This document shows, in pieces, positions 43,294 through 51,652 of a stretch of DNA of 64,000 nucleotides. The DNA comes from Planctomycetaceae bacterium (lineage in GTDB: Bacteria; Planctomycetota; Planctomycetia; Pirellulales; Pirellulaceae). The notes under the pieces were generated by a model. The model saw nothing but the letters and a program-made list of their open reading frames with translations. It was not told the origin of the DNA and did not search any database. The stretch lies in NCBI GenBank assembly GCA_020638995.1, contig JACKHM010000003.1, positions 248,001 through 312,000 of the forward strand. Direction: 5' to 3'. Position 1 is the first letter of the stretch. Every line of letters begins with the position of its first letter. A program made the translations under genes and the position numbers.

Positions 43294-44973
43294 GTGTATC
43301 GACCATGGTGCAGCATCGGGCTTTGCCTTGTTGGTTTTTTGTTAGCGCCGTCGTTGAGGGCGGACGTGTTGAGAGTACCCGCTGATCACTCCAGCATTCA
43401 AGCTGCGATAGAAGCGGCGACTGTCGGAGATGAAGTGATCGTCGAGGCTGGCGTCTATAAAGAGCGCATTCAGCTAAAGCTGGGTGTTGCACTGCGCAGT
43501 CAGGGGGACAACACAGTGGGAGAGCTTGGGCTGGTTCGTGCTGAGCGAACAATCATCGATGGAGCAGGAGATGATGGGCAGGCCGCAGGCGTTGAGATGG
43601 CCGAGGGCTCTACACTGGATGGCTTCACGATTCGAAACGTAGGAGTCTACGACGACACAGAGTGGCGGAGGCATTATGAGACACAAGGCGAGGAGCAGGA
43701 GGAAGAGCCGATCGGCGCTGCTGGCATTGCCGGGATCGCGGCGACCGGAGTCTCCTGTACGATTCAGAATAATATCGTGCATCACATCGGCTACACAGGG
43801 ATCGGTATCACGGGTGCTGAAGGTAAGACGTGTTCGCCGGTCGTGATGAAGAATATTTGCTTCCGCAATATGGGTGGCGGCATAGGATCGATGCGAGGAT
43901 CGACCGCGATCATTCGTCAAAACACTTGCTTCGAAAACTTTTACGCAGGGATCGGCCACTCGGATGCCAGTCCGCTCGTCCTTGAAAACGTCTGTTACGG
44001 AAACGTGCGTGCTGGTATCGGCATCAGCGAGGGATCCTGCCCCGTCGTTCGCGGCAACAAGTGCTACGGGAATCGCCGTGCCGGAATCGGGATTCGGACG
44101 GGACACGAAACTCAACCGCTAGTCGAAGACAACGACTGCTATGACAATGACATGGCAGGAATTGGGACGCGCGAGGAAGCTGCTCCGATCATCCGAGGTA
44201 ATCGCTGTTACAGAAATAAACTTGCAGGTATAGGTTCGCGAACTGCGGCAAGTCCCGTCGTCATCGGCAACGAGTGTTACGAGAATGCGTCGGTTGGGAT
44301 TGGCCAGCAGAGCAACGCAACCACTGTGCTGATCGGCAACTTTTGCCATCACAATAACACGGCGGGGATTGGATTCGACCCCTGCGACTCAGGCGAATCA
44401 ACCTTGTTGAACAATCGTGTCATCGATAACAAGCTGGTCGCGGTCGGCATTCAGGCTGGCTGGAAGGTGCAGTTGGCCGGCAACGAACTCGCTCGCAAGG
44501 GAGGGCTGCCACCGATCGTGATGGTATTCGAAGGCGCCGAAGCCGTGTTCGTTGGCAATACGATTCGCGGCGAAGGCGTCGCGGGAATCCGAGCCGCTGG
44601 TATCGTCCGCATCAGTAAGAATATTTTTGAAGGGACTTCGCTACGAAAAGGAGGCCCACCGAACTTCGCGGTCTGGGCATTGCCGGGTTCGCGTGTGACG
44701 ATGTCCGAGAATCGAATTCGCGGTTGGCGAAATGCGCTCCATGCCACCGAGTCCACTGTAACGGCAACTGGCAACACGGTAAGTCAGTTCCACAAAGCCG
44801 CGTTTGTTCTTCAACAACCAACTGCACGAGCCATCATCGCGGGCAACCAAATCTTCTCCGGCGATGAAAAGGACGTGACCCTCATGGTCAACGGAAAGCC
44901 AATTGAAGATGGGGAAAATGAACGGGTTCTTTCGGACATGCAAGAAGATGCATCTCGTACGGATGTGGACTGA
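43294..44973 (+). CDS. Exported right-handed beta-helix protein with cysteine ladder
   Basis: A 559-residue secreted protein. A GTG at 43294 follows caggag by 7 bases and starts a signal peptide (IGLCLVGFLLAPSLRA). Residues 25-60 match NosD/pectate lyase-like entry coils (VPADHSSIQAAIEAATVGDE). Residues 185-370 contain eight coils of 22-25 residues, each with the pattern N-x-C-[YFH]-x-N-x-x-[AGV]-G-I-G, so Cys, Asn and Gly-Ile-Gly would stack in register. It probably binds or cleaves a polysaccharide; no catalytic residues were identified. Confidence 0.88.
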   Translation: MYRPWCSIGLCLVGFLLAPSLRADVLRVPADHSSIQAAIEAATVGDEVIVEAGVYKERIQLKLGVALRSQGDNTVGELGLVRAERTIIDGAGDDGQAAGVEMAEGSTLDGFTIRNVGVYDDTEWRRHYETQGEEQEEEPIGAAGIAGIAATGVSCTIQNNIVHHIGYTGIGITGAEGKTCSPVVMKNICFRNMGGGIGSMRGSTAIIRQNTCFENFYAGIGHSDASPLVLENVCYGNVRAGIGISEGSCPVVRGNKCYGNRRAGIGIRTGHETQPLVEDNDCYDNDMAGIGTREEAAPIIRGNRCYRNKLAGIGSRTAASPVVIGNECYENASVGIGQQSNATTVLIGNFCHHNNTAGIGFDPCDSGESTLLNNRVIDNKLVAVGIQAGWKVQLAGNELARKGGLPPIVMVFEGAEAVFVGNTIRGEGVAGIRAAGIVRISKNIFEGTSLRKGGPPNFAVWALPGSRVTMSENRIRGWRNALHATESTVTATGNTVSQFHKAAFVLQQPTARAIIAGNQIFSGDEKDVTLMVNGKPIEDGENERVLSDMQEDASRTDVD

Positions 44974-45027
44974 TAGAGCGACCGCACTTCATCTCACTGC
45001 CGGGGAGTGACTCTCCGCAGAGATTTC

Positions 45028-45486
45028 TCACACGTCGTGTTTGGAGTTGTTGCTCACAGCGTCACTATGCTCCTTAATAACTGCCAGACAGATGAGCGAC
45101 TCGCGAAACAGCTGCGCAGCGGCAAACACGACGCATCCGATTCCGGCAATCGTAAAAGCACCCACGAACCAGACCGACGTTGGCCAGAAGAAGTCGACAA
45201 AGGCGCCCACGAGACTTCCCATCGAGAACAGTCCGACGCTGACGTAGAGGCTGGCTAATGCATCACGGAAAAGCTCGGATCGCCGGAGAAGGTTTCGCGA
45301 GATAATCTTCGCATGAGCATTGGGATGTTCGATGATTTGGTGAAAGTCAGCGTGCAGTTGCCCGAATCGAGCGGACGTCGAAACAATCAACAGCGCCACG
45401 CCCGGCAGCAAAATCAGCGGAGTTAACCACACTTCTGTCGCGAATGGTCGGTCACTTTGGGCAAGCAGCATCATGCGGTTGCACAC
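45028..45486 (-). CDS. DUF2721-like membrane protein
   Basis: A 152-residue inner membrane protein with three helices (LTPLILLPGVALLIVSTSAR, LYVSVGLFSMGSLVGAFVDF and VWFVGAFTIAGIGCVVFAAA). The first helix and following LHADFHQII fit the DUF2721 family of unknown function. A GTG at 45486 follows an agag site; ATGs 12 and 15 bp inside are alternatives. It lies downstream of the sigma-factor pair on the same strand after a 47-bp gap. Confidence 0.72.
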   Translation of the reverse strand: MCNRMMLLAQSDRPFATEVWLTPLILLPGVALLIVSTSARFGQLHADFHQIIEHPNAHAKIISRNLLRRSELFRDALASLYVSVGLFSMGSLVGAFVDFFWPTSVWFVGAFTIAGIGCVVFAAAQLFRESLICLAVIKEHSDAVSNNSKHDV

Positions 45487-45533
45487 TCGGCTCTAAAATC
45501 TCATTTACAAACACGTCAAAACAATTGCTTCAC

Positions 45534-45764
45534 TCAGCTGTCGGTATCTAAACGACACTTCTCGCGAAGTAACCTACACGTGTGAACTGCAAGATCTCGC
45601 GGAGGCTCTTCGTGTCGCTGGCCGTTGCCCAGCGGCAACAATGCGCGGCGCAGTAGTTTCAGGTGCCGCTGAGCTTCTTCGTTCGTTTCGAGCAACTCAG
45701 CAATGGCAAGAGCCTCTTCCTCCTCTAATGCATCTAAAAGGTAACCAATGATTTCAGCTTCCAT
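45534..45764 (-). CDS. Miniature anti-sigma-like protein
   Basis: A 76-residue soluble protein, 10 bp after a sigma-factor gene on the same strand. Its start, AEIIGYLLDALEEEEALAIA, followed by EEAQRHLKLLRRALLPLG, resembles the N-terminal sigma-binding helices of planctomycete anti-sigma factors, which normally have 200 or more residues and a membrane helix. Here the membrane and sensor parts are absent. The anti-sigma role is an inference from position and pattern; no zinc-binding H-x3-C-x2-C is seen. Confidence 0.6.
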   Translation of the reverse strand: MEAEIIGYLLDALEEEEALAIAELLETNEEAQRHLKLLRRALLPLGNGQRHEEPPRDLAVHTCRLLREKCRLDTDS

Positions 45765-45774
45765 TGTTCTTACC

Positions 45775-46401
45775 TTAACCGTGTGGGTGATCTTCCCACC
45801 ACACTTCGTTCAATCGTAACAATGCCGCATGGACACGCGATTTGACGGTCCCAAGTGGGAGGGCTAGCGCTTCCGCCGCTTCTCGATACTTCAAGCCTTG
45901 GAAATAAATCAACAGTATTACGACACGTAATCCGTCCGGGAGCTTATCGACGGCTCGATGTGTCCAAGCTTCTCGTTCGATTTGCTCCAGACAATCCGGG
46001 GGCGTGGGTGTTTGTGCTCGAAGAAGCTCGACGAGATTCGTAAGCTCAGCATCAGCGCATCCATACTCCGCATTCAGGCTGACGGCGCTATGGCGTTTTT
46101 CCTTTCGCAAAGCGTCGATTGCTAGATGCGTCGCAATGCTGTAGAGCCACGGTCGAAATCGCTTGCCCAATGAAAACTGTTGGGACTTGGCGTGGACGCG
46201 AAAGAACGTCGCTTGAAAGACTTCTTCTGCCAGTGTCTCACTACGAAGAAACCGGGACAAATAACTGAATAAGGGTCGCTCGTAGCGATGCACCAGCTCT
46301 TCGAATGCGTCAATCTTTCCGGTGTCACGGTAACGAATCAGCAACGATTCGTCCGAGCCCTCAAGGTTAGTCCTGCACGATGTTTGATGAGTTCGATTCA
46401 T
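45775..46401 (-). CDS. ECF RNA polymerase sigma factor
   Basis: A 208-residue sigma-70 family protein. Region 2 is VHRYERPLFSYLSRFLRSET through RFRPWLYSIATHLAIDALRK (promoter -10 recognition); region 4 is VDKLPDGLRVVILLIYFQGL then KYREAAEALALPLGTVKSRV (helix-turn-helix for -35). A typical ECF arrangement without region 3. It is followed by the miniature anti-sigma-like gene. A 14-bp inverted repeat 93 bp upstream may be an operator or hairpin. Confidence 0.92.
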   Translation of the reverse strand: MNRTHQTSCRTNLEGSDESLLIRYRDTGKIDAFEELVHRYERPLFSYLSRFLRSETLAEEVFQATFFRVHAKSQQFSLGKRFRPWLYSIATHLAIDALRKEKRHSAVSLNAEYGCADAELTNLVELLRAQTPTPPDCLEQIEREAWTHRAVDKLPDGLRVVILLIYFQGLKYREAAEALALPLGTVKSRVHAALLRLNEVWWEDHPHG

Positions 46402-46493
46402 GGCCCGTCATCCGCGACCGTTATGTGTCTTCGGCTGACACTGCATCTGCGGTGCCAACCCCGAGAACTCGACATCGAGCGACCGCGACAGAC

Positions 46494-46531
46494 CGAATAC
46501 GCACACTGCGTCACAGAAGTGTGCGTATTCG
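46494..46531. repeat. 14-bp perfect inverted repeat upstream of sigma factor
   Basis: Arms cgaatacgcacact and agtgtgcgtattcg with a 10-base spacer, in the 378-bp gap between the divergent sigma-factor and sulfatase genes. There is no T-tract on either strand. It may be an operator, an mRNA leader stem or a palindromic repeat. The rest of the gap shows no gene. Confidence 0.7.
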
Positions 46532-46779
46532 CCTTGAACCTAAACTGCTCGCATACAGCAATGGCACTGACTTCATCCCCTGAGCGAACGGTCGCACGGA
46601 ATTGACGCGCGAAGTTGGGGCAATGACAATAACTCCTCGCGATTGATCACGGCTCCGCTCTTCCCGGCCAGCCACGGTGCTGACTTCTATCATGTTGCCG
46701 CGATACTGGAGTCGCCGGTCACATTTCGTTTCGCTAATTGCCTGTCTTTCCGAGAGCGTTTCGCACGAAAGCACGAGTC

Positions 46780-49032
46780 ATGTGTCAAACCAATGCAAAT
46801 AATTCCACAGATTGTTCTCAGTCACTGTGGCGTTCCCTACCACGCCAAGCAACGACACTGTTGATTGGCGTGGGAGCAGTGCTCGCGGCGCAACTGAGTT
46901 CGCTACGAGCTGTCCATGCAGATCACGACTCGCGTCCGAACATCATTCTGATCATGTCCGATGACATGGGTTTTTCGGACATCGGATGTTACGGCGGCGA
47001 AATCAACACGCCAACGCTCGACAGTCTTGCCGCTGGCGGATTGCGCTTCACGCAGTTTTATAACACAAGCCGATGCTGCCCCACGCGGGCCTCTTTGCTG
47101 ACAGGCTTGTATCCCCATCAGGCTGGCGTTGGTTGGATGATGACAGATCGCGGATACGACGGGTATCGAGGCGACTTGAATCGCAACTGCCGGACGATCG
47201 CCGAAGTTTTGCGTCCCGCGGGCTACTCGACATATATGGCAGGTAAGTGGCATGTAACGCCAGACGTCAAGCCCGACGGACCGAAGGATAACTGGCCGTT
47301 GCAGCGCGGGTTCGATCGGTTCTACGGCACCATTCACGGGGCGGGAAGCTTCTATGATCCGAATTCGTTGACGCGCGATAACTCGCAGATTTCCCCCAAT
47401 GCCGATCCTGAATATAAGCCGGAGCAGTATTACTATACCCATGCGATCAGCGATCATGCGGTGCGATTTCTCAGCGAACACGAAAGTCAGTCCGGGGACA
47501 AGCCGTTCTTCTTGTACGTTGCCTACACGGCCGCCCATTGGCCAATGCATGCTCTCGAACAAGATATCGCCAAGTACCGTGGCAGATATGACGAGGGCTA
47601 CACAGCGATCCGGAAAGCTCGCCTTGCAAAGTCGGGCAAGCTTGGGTTGATCGATACCGCTTGGCAGATGACCGACCAGGCAGAGAGCTGGGAGCAGGTT
47701 ACGCATCGGGAATGGGAAATCCGGTGCATGGAGGTTTATGCCGCGATGGTGGATTCGATGGATCAAGGCATCGGGCGCATCGTAGATACGCTACGCAAGG
47801 CAAATGAGCTCGATAATACGTTGATATTCTTCCTACAGGACAACGGCGGTTGTGCGGAAGGACTGGGACGTTCTCCTCGCGATGGACTGCTAGCGCGACC
47901 CGACAAGCCAACTTTACCAGTCATGGCCCCCGACGAGTTGCAAACCGAAATGATTCCGCGGCAAACACGCGATGGCTACCCGACGGTATTGGGCCCCGGC
48001 ATTATGCCGGGTCCCGATGGGACCTACATCGCATATGGGCGCGGGTGGGCGAATGTTTCGAATACTCCGTTCCGCGAGTACAAGCATTGGGTCCACGAAG
48101 GTGGCATCTCGACACCGCTCATTGCACACTGGCCCGCGAGAATTCGACGAGCCACTAACTTAGAGCATCAACCGGGACACTTGATCGATATTATGGCAAC
48201 CTGCGTTGACGTCGCGCAGGCAGAGTATCCAACTCAGGTCGCAGGACAAGCCATTAAGCCACTTGAAGGCGTGAGCCTAGTGCCCACATTCATGAGCCGA
48301 GACTTAAACAGAACGAACCCGATTTTCTGGGAGCACGAGGGAAACCGAGCAATTCGCGATGGAAAGTGGAAGCTGGTCGCCAAGGAGAACATGCCATGGG
48401 AACTCTACGATATGGCCGCGGACCGTACGGAAGTACACGATTTGTCGGAGGCTAAACCAGAGTTAACGCGGTCACTCGCAGCGAAATGGGACTCTTGGGC
48501 CGAACGCGCGAATGTCCTTCCCCTTGGTGCTTGGAAAGGCAATCCGAAACAAAGTTCCTTCAACAAGCAGCAAAGGAAATTTCAGCTCCGGGCAGGCGAC
48601 GACTTGCCCCGAGAGGCTGCTCCATTCGTCGAAAAACGCTCCGTCAAAATCAATGCCCACATTAGCGAGGCCACAGATGGAGTGATCGTTGCCCACGGAG
48701 GAACGAGTGACGGATATGCCCTGTATATCAAAGACCGAATACTAACATTCGCGACTCGCCACCAAGGCGCATTGACGCGAGTAACTTTGCCCAACGCGTT
48801 TGAGTCGAGTTCATACGAGATCGAAGTCGTATTGAGCAAGTCGGGGAATATCTCCCTGCGGGCCAACGGTCAGCTCATTGCGAATGGTCAGGCCCCGGAT
48901 GTCGCGTTACGCATGCCGCTCGATGGATTACAAGTGGGACGTGACACCAAAGGCGCCGTTGGTGAATACGACGCACCATTCGAGTTCGCGGGGCGAATCG
49001 AGTCGATTTCGATCGAAGTTGCCAACAAGTAA
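46780..49032 (+). CDS. Exported arylsulfatase with extra C-terminal domain
   Basis: A 750-residue sulfatase. The ATG at 46780 precedes a signal-like helix (ATTLLIGVGAVLAAQLSSL, cleaved near AVHA). Metal motif RPNIILIMSDDMGFSDIGC and formylglycine signature SRCCPTRASLLTGLYP (C-x-P-x-R) are present, as is GKWHVTPD. Residues 600-750 form an additional beta-sandwich-like domain (SVKINAHISEATDGVIVAHG, then IEVVLSKSGNISLRANGQ), probably carbohydrate-binding. It should desulfate polysaccharides outside the cytoplasm. Confidence 0.93.
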   Translation: MCQTNANNSTDCSQSLWRSLPRQATTLLIGVGAVLAAQLSSLRAVHADHDSRPNIILIMSDDMGFSDIGCYGGEINTPTLDSLAAGGLRFTQFYNTSRCCPTRASLLTGLYPHQAGVGWMMTDRGYDGYRGDLNRNCRTIAEVLRPAGYSTYMAGKWHVTPDVKPDGPKDNWPLQRGFDRFYGTIHGAGSFYDPNSLTRDNSQISPNADPEYKPEQYYYTHAISDHAVRFLSEHESQSGDKPFFLYVAYTAAHWPMHALEQDIAKYRGRYDEGYTAIRKARLAKSGKLGLIDTAWQMTDQAESWEQVTHREWEIRCMEVYAAMVDSMDQGIGRIVDTLRKANELDNTLIFFLQDNGGCAEGLGRSPRDGLLARPDKPTLPVMAPDELQTEMIPRQTRDGYPTVLGPGIMPGPDGTYIAYGRGWANVSNTPFREYKHWVHEGGISTPLIAHWPARIRRATNLEHQPGHLIDIMATCVDVAQAEYPTQVAGQAIKPLEGVSLVPTFMSRDLNRTNPIFWEHEGNRAIRDGKWKLVAKENMPWELYDMAADRTEVHDLSEAKPELTRSLAAKWDSWAERANVLPLGAWKGNPKQSSFNKQQRKFQLRAGDDLPREAAPFVEKRSVKINAHISEATDGVIVAHGGTSDGYALYIKDRILTFATRHQGALTRVTLPNAFESSSYEIEVVLSKSGNISLRANGQLIANGQAPDVALRMPLDGLQVGRDTKGAVGEYDAPFEFAGRIESISIEVANK

Positions 49033-49235
49033 CAATCCTCTTGCTAGCAGCACGGCTTAGCTTGCAACAAATTATCTTGACACGTTGACCGAAATCAGCA
49101 GAATGCTCTCCGCACTGAAGCCGTAGTGAGGCTGAGTTCTACTCCCTCCGACTGCTGCATGCACCCCGTACCCACATGGATGTGGGAATCAACGTCTGAT
49201 CCAAGGCGTGATCCGTAGGCAAGGAGGCCGAGGAC

Positions 49236-50735
49236 ATGCAGCCAACACTCGAACGCGCAGGTCGCGTGAGTTTACGTGAACTGATCCCGCAAGGTCGCTT
49301 CTTCGGAAGTGATGATATTCGGTTCGAATCCTGCTGCGGCGATGCTTATCGCTGCGAACCCGGTGATCTTTTCATTGCTTTTGATGGACCCGATGGTGAC
49401 GGTCACGAATTGTACCGCGAGGCCGTCGAGCGAGGCGCTTCCGCGATCATCGCCGAACGCCCGCTCCCAGTGAGCATTCCGGTCTGCGTCGTGCCTGACA
49501 CGCGGCAGGCGTACGGTCACATTTGCCAGCTGCTCGCTGGTCGGCCAGGCAGTTCGATGAATGTCATCGGCGTCACGGGAACGAATGGCAAGACAACAAC
49601 CAGTATGTTGATTGCTTCAATTCTGAATGCCGCGGAATCCCGCGTCGGTGTCATCAGTACCCTCGGTCGCTCGGACTCGCAACAAACCGTACCTGCCCCT
49701 CGTACGACGCCCGTTCCTCCCGAGATGGCAAGCTGGCTTAAGCGAATGTCGAGCAATGGCTGCTCGCACGCTGTACTCGAACTATCGAGCCACGCCCTAT
49801 CACAACATTACACGGCCGGCATGCGATTTGACGCAGCGGTGTTAACCAACCTGCGACGCGATCACGTCGACGTGCATGGTTCGGTCATGAACTATCGTAA
49901 AACCAAGGCCAGACTATTCGAACAACTGAAACCAGATGGGTTCTGCGTGGTGAACGCAGATGATCCGGGCAGCCAAGCGATCTTGCCAAAACTGAACGCG
50001 CCGGTCATCACGGTCGGTCAACGCGAGCAAGCCGAGGTCATGGCGAACGTCATCGAAAGGCACCCCAGCGAGCAGACCTTTCTGCTACTGGCAGGCAATG
50101 AGACCGTTCCCGTGCGGACTCAAATGATCGGCGATCACCACGTCAGTAATTGCCTGGCCGCTGCGGCCGTTGGCTTGGTGATGGGCATCGATTTGGCAAC
50201 CGTTGCACGCGGCCTGGAAGCCGTTGCACAGATTCCTGGGCGAATGCAGCGAGTGGAATGTGGGCAGCGTTTCGGCGTCTATGTCGACTCCGCCGATAAC
50301 CCCGACCGACTGGCTATCGCGTTGAAGACTCTGCGTAAGGTCACCTCGGGTCGAATCATTTGTGTGTTCGGAACTCCAGAACATCGTCCGGTTGATGATC
50401 GCCCGATGATGGGACGAGTGGTCGAGCGAGCAGCGGATCTGGGGATTCTCACTGGAGCGCACGTTCCGCACGCTCAACCTCTACAAATATTGCACGATGT
50501 GCTCGACGGCTACGACCGTCCCGCTCGCGCACACTTAATACCAACACGTGCGCAAGCAATTCAATGGGCCCTCGAACAGGCTAAGCCAGGAGACTGCGTC
50601 TTGATCGCCGGAGAGGGGCGATCAGGTATCGTTTCCCATCGGGGAAAGGCCGGAACGCTTGCCGACTACGAAATCGCTCGCAGTTGGTTATACGAGACGG
50701 CTCGTACAGAACCGTCTTATTCATGTTTCAACTAA
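49236..50735 (+). CDS. MurE-like Mur ligase paralogue with altered substrate motifs
   Basis: A 499-residue Mur ligase. The N-terminal domain (PGDLFIAFDGPDGDGHELYR) and ATP site (VTGTNGKTTTSML, 114-126) are intact, as are the Asn-rich EL(S)SHALSQ block and the carbamylated-Lys position (Lys224 in RKTKARLF). The C-terminal domain departs from MurE: the DYAHTPD motif is DSADNPD, CGGDRDRGKRP is GTPEHRPVDDRP, the DNPR diaminopimelate motif is GAHVP (407-411) and GKGHE is GEGRSG. It probably adds another amino acid or acts on a different substrate. An aaggagg site precedes the ATG. Confidence 0.84.
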   Translation: MQPTLERAGRVSLRELIPQGRFFGSDDIRFESCCGDAYRCEPGDLFIAFDGPDGDGHELYREAVERGASAIIAERPLPVSIPVCVVPDTRQAYGHICQLLAGRPGSSMNVIGVTGTNGKTTTSMLIASILNAAESRVGVISTLGRSDSQQTVPAPRTTPVPPEMASWLKRMSSNGCSHAVLELSSHALSQHYTAGMRFDAAVLTNLRRDHVDVHGSVMNYRKTKARLFEQLKPDGFCVVNADDPGSQAILPKLNAPVITVGQREQAEVMANVIERHPSEQTFLLLAGNETVPVRTQMIGDHHVSNCLAAAAVGLVMGIDLATVARGLEAVAQIPGRMQRVECGQRFGVYVDSADNPDRLAIALKTLRKVTSGRIICVFGTPEHRPVDDRPMMGRVVERAADLGILTGAHVPHAQPLQILHDVLDGYDRPARAHLIPTRAQAIQWALEQAKPGDCVLIAGEGRSGIVSHRGKAGTLADYEIARSWLYETARTEPSYSCFN

Positions 50736-50754
50736 CCGGTTAAACCACGACATT

Positions 50755-51216
50755 ATGTTCAACCTGTGCATCGCTGAACTGAGCGAGATCGTCGAAGGCA
50801 GCGTCAGTCTGGGCGCGATGCCTCCGTTAGCAGGTCTGTTCGAGCCGATTGGGCGAATTGTCGTCGACATACGCGAGGTTCAACGTCGTGACGTATTTTG
50901 GACGTTCGAGGCGAAGACGAAACATGCGTGCTATCAAACCGCAGATGCCTACGCGCGAGGCGCCTTGGGAACGGTGGTTGTAGGTCGAAGAATCGAGCCG
51001 TGGGCTGGAACATTCTGCATCAGCGTCGCCGATTCAATCGGAGCGTTTCACCGTTTGATGCGATGCCTTCGCTCGAAAGACGGTGGTTGGCCGGCAGCAA
51101 TTTTTGGACAAGATGAATCTACGCAAGAAATGATGCGAGCCGTCTGGTCGCGCGACGAGGAATCCGTACGCACGATGATCGAACAACTCGATCAGCAAGC
51201 AACTTCGGCAGCTTAA
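50755..51216 (+). CDS. Stand-alone MurF N-terminal-like domain
   Basis: A 153-residue protein, 19 bp after the MurE-like gene. The first 105 residues match the pattern of Mur ligase domain 1: CIAELSEIVEGSVSLGAMPP, then IGRIVVDIREVQRRDVFWTF (in place of DSR...GDLFVAL), YARGALGTVVVGRR, and the end FCISVADSIGAFHRLM. There is no ATP-binding or ligase C-terminal domain. The last 50 residues are helical (EEMMRAVWSRDEE-like). It may assist or regulate the preceding ligase, or bind the UDP-muropeptide. Confidence 0.62.
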   Translation: MFNLCIAELSEIVEGSVSLGAMPPLAGLFEPIGRIVVDIREVQRRDVFWTFEAKTKHACYQTADAYARGALGTVVVGRRIEPWAGTFCISVADSIGAFHRLMRCLRSKDGGWPAAIFGQDESTQEMMRAVWSRDEESVRTMIEQLDQQATSAA

Positions 51217-51388
51217 ACGAATCAAAGGAGACAACTGGAAGTTCCACCTTTGTGTCGCGATTTGCGGGAATCCGGCACAGCCCTCCCTCCTGGGTTGGAC
51301 AGGTTGCTTGTCGTGTATGGCGGTTACTGGGTCGACCGCTTCGATGAGCAGTTGTTAAGGTGGAACTTAGACTGTGCGTCGCGAGCGG

Positions 51389-51400
51389 CCCCCCCCCCCC
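51389..51400 (+). repeat. C12 homopolymer
   Basis: Twelve consecutive C in the non-coding region before the exported protein gene at 51653. Possible slippage tract or sequencing-sensitive site. Confidence 0.85.
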
Positions 51401-51415
51401 ACGCCAGGGATCACC

Positions 51416-51446
51416 AAGGGCGAAGTTCCAAAAGGACTTCGCCCTT
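51416..51446. repeat. 11-bp hairpin in the 51.2-51.6 kb gap
   Basis: Arms aagggcgaagt and acttcgccctt around a 9-base loop. It lies 200 bp after the MurF-like gene, with no T-tract. The 436-bp gap (51217-51652) otherwise holds only the C12 tract and no recognised gene. Confidence 0.6.
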
Positions 51447-51652
51447 CGCTTGCGCGCACGGAGTGGGCTTTCGTCGGCGCAATCGGCACAACCGGTCAAT
51501 TCGACCTTCTAGTCAGGGCTGTTTGCTCCAAGCGTCGATGAGACTGAAGTGCGGTGTCGGGACGTTCGTTGGATGTAGTGCCAAGGATGGACGTCACCGT
51601 TCCCTAGCCGTTTTTCAAGCTCGACGGAGCAATTCACCGGCGAAATTGTCCC

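Noticed and set aside
43852..44380. Regular repeats in the beta-helix gene resembling an array
   Set aside because: They are 22-25-codon protein repeats in an open frame; nucleotide identity is low and there are no spacers, so this is not CRISPR.
49077..49104. TTGACA with a CAGAAT 16 bp downstream before the MurE-like gene
   Set aside because: The -35 word is perfect but the -10 is only 4 of 6 and the distance to the start is about 130 bp. Not enough to annotate.
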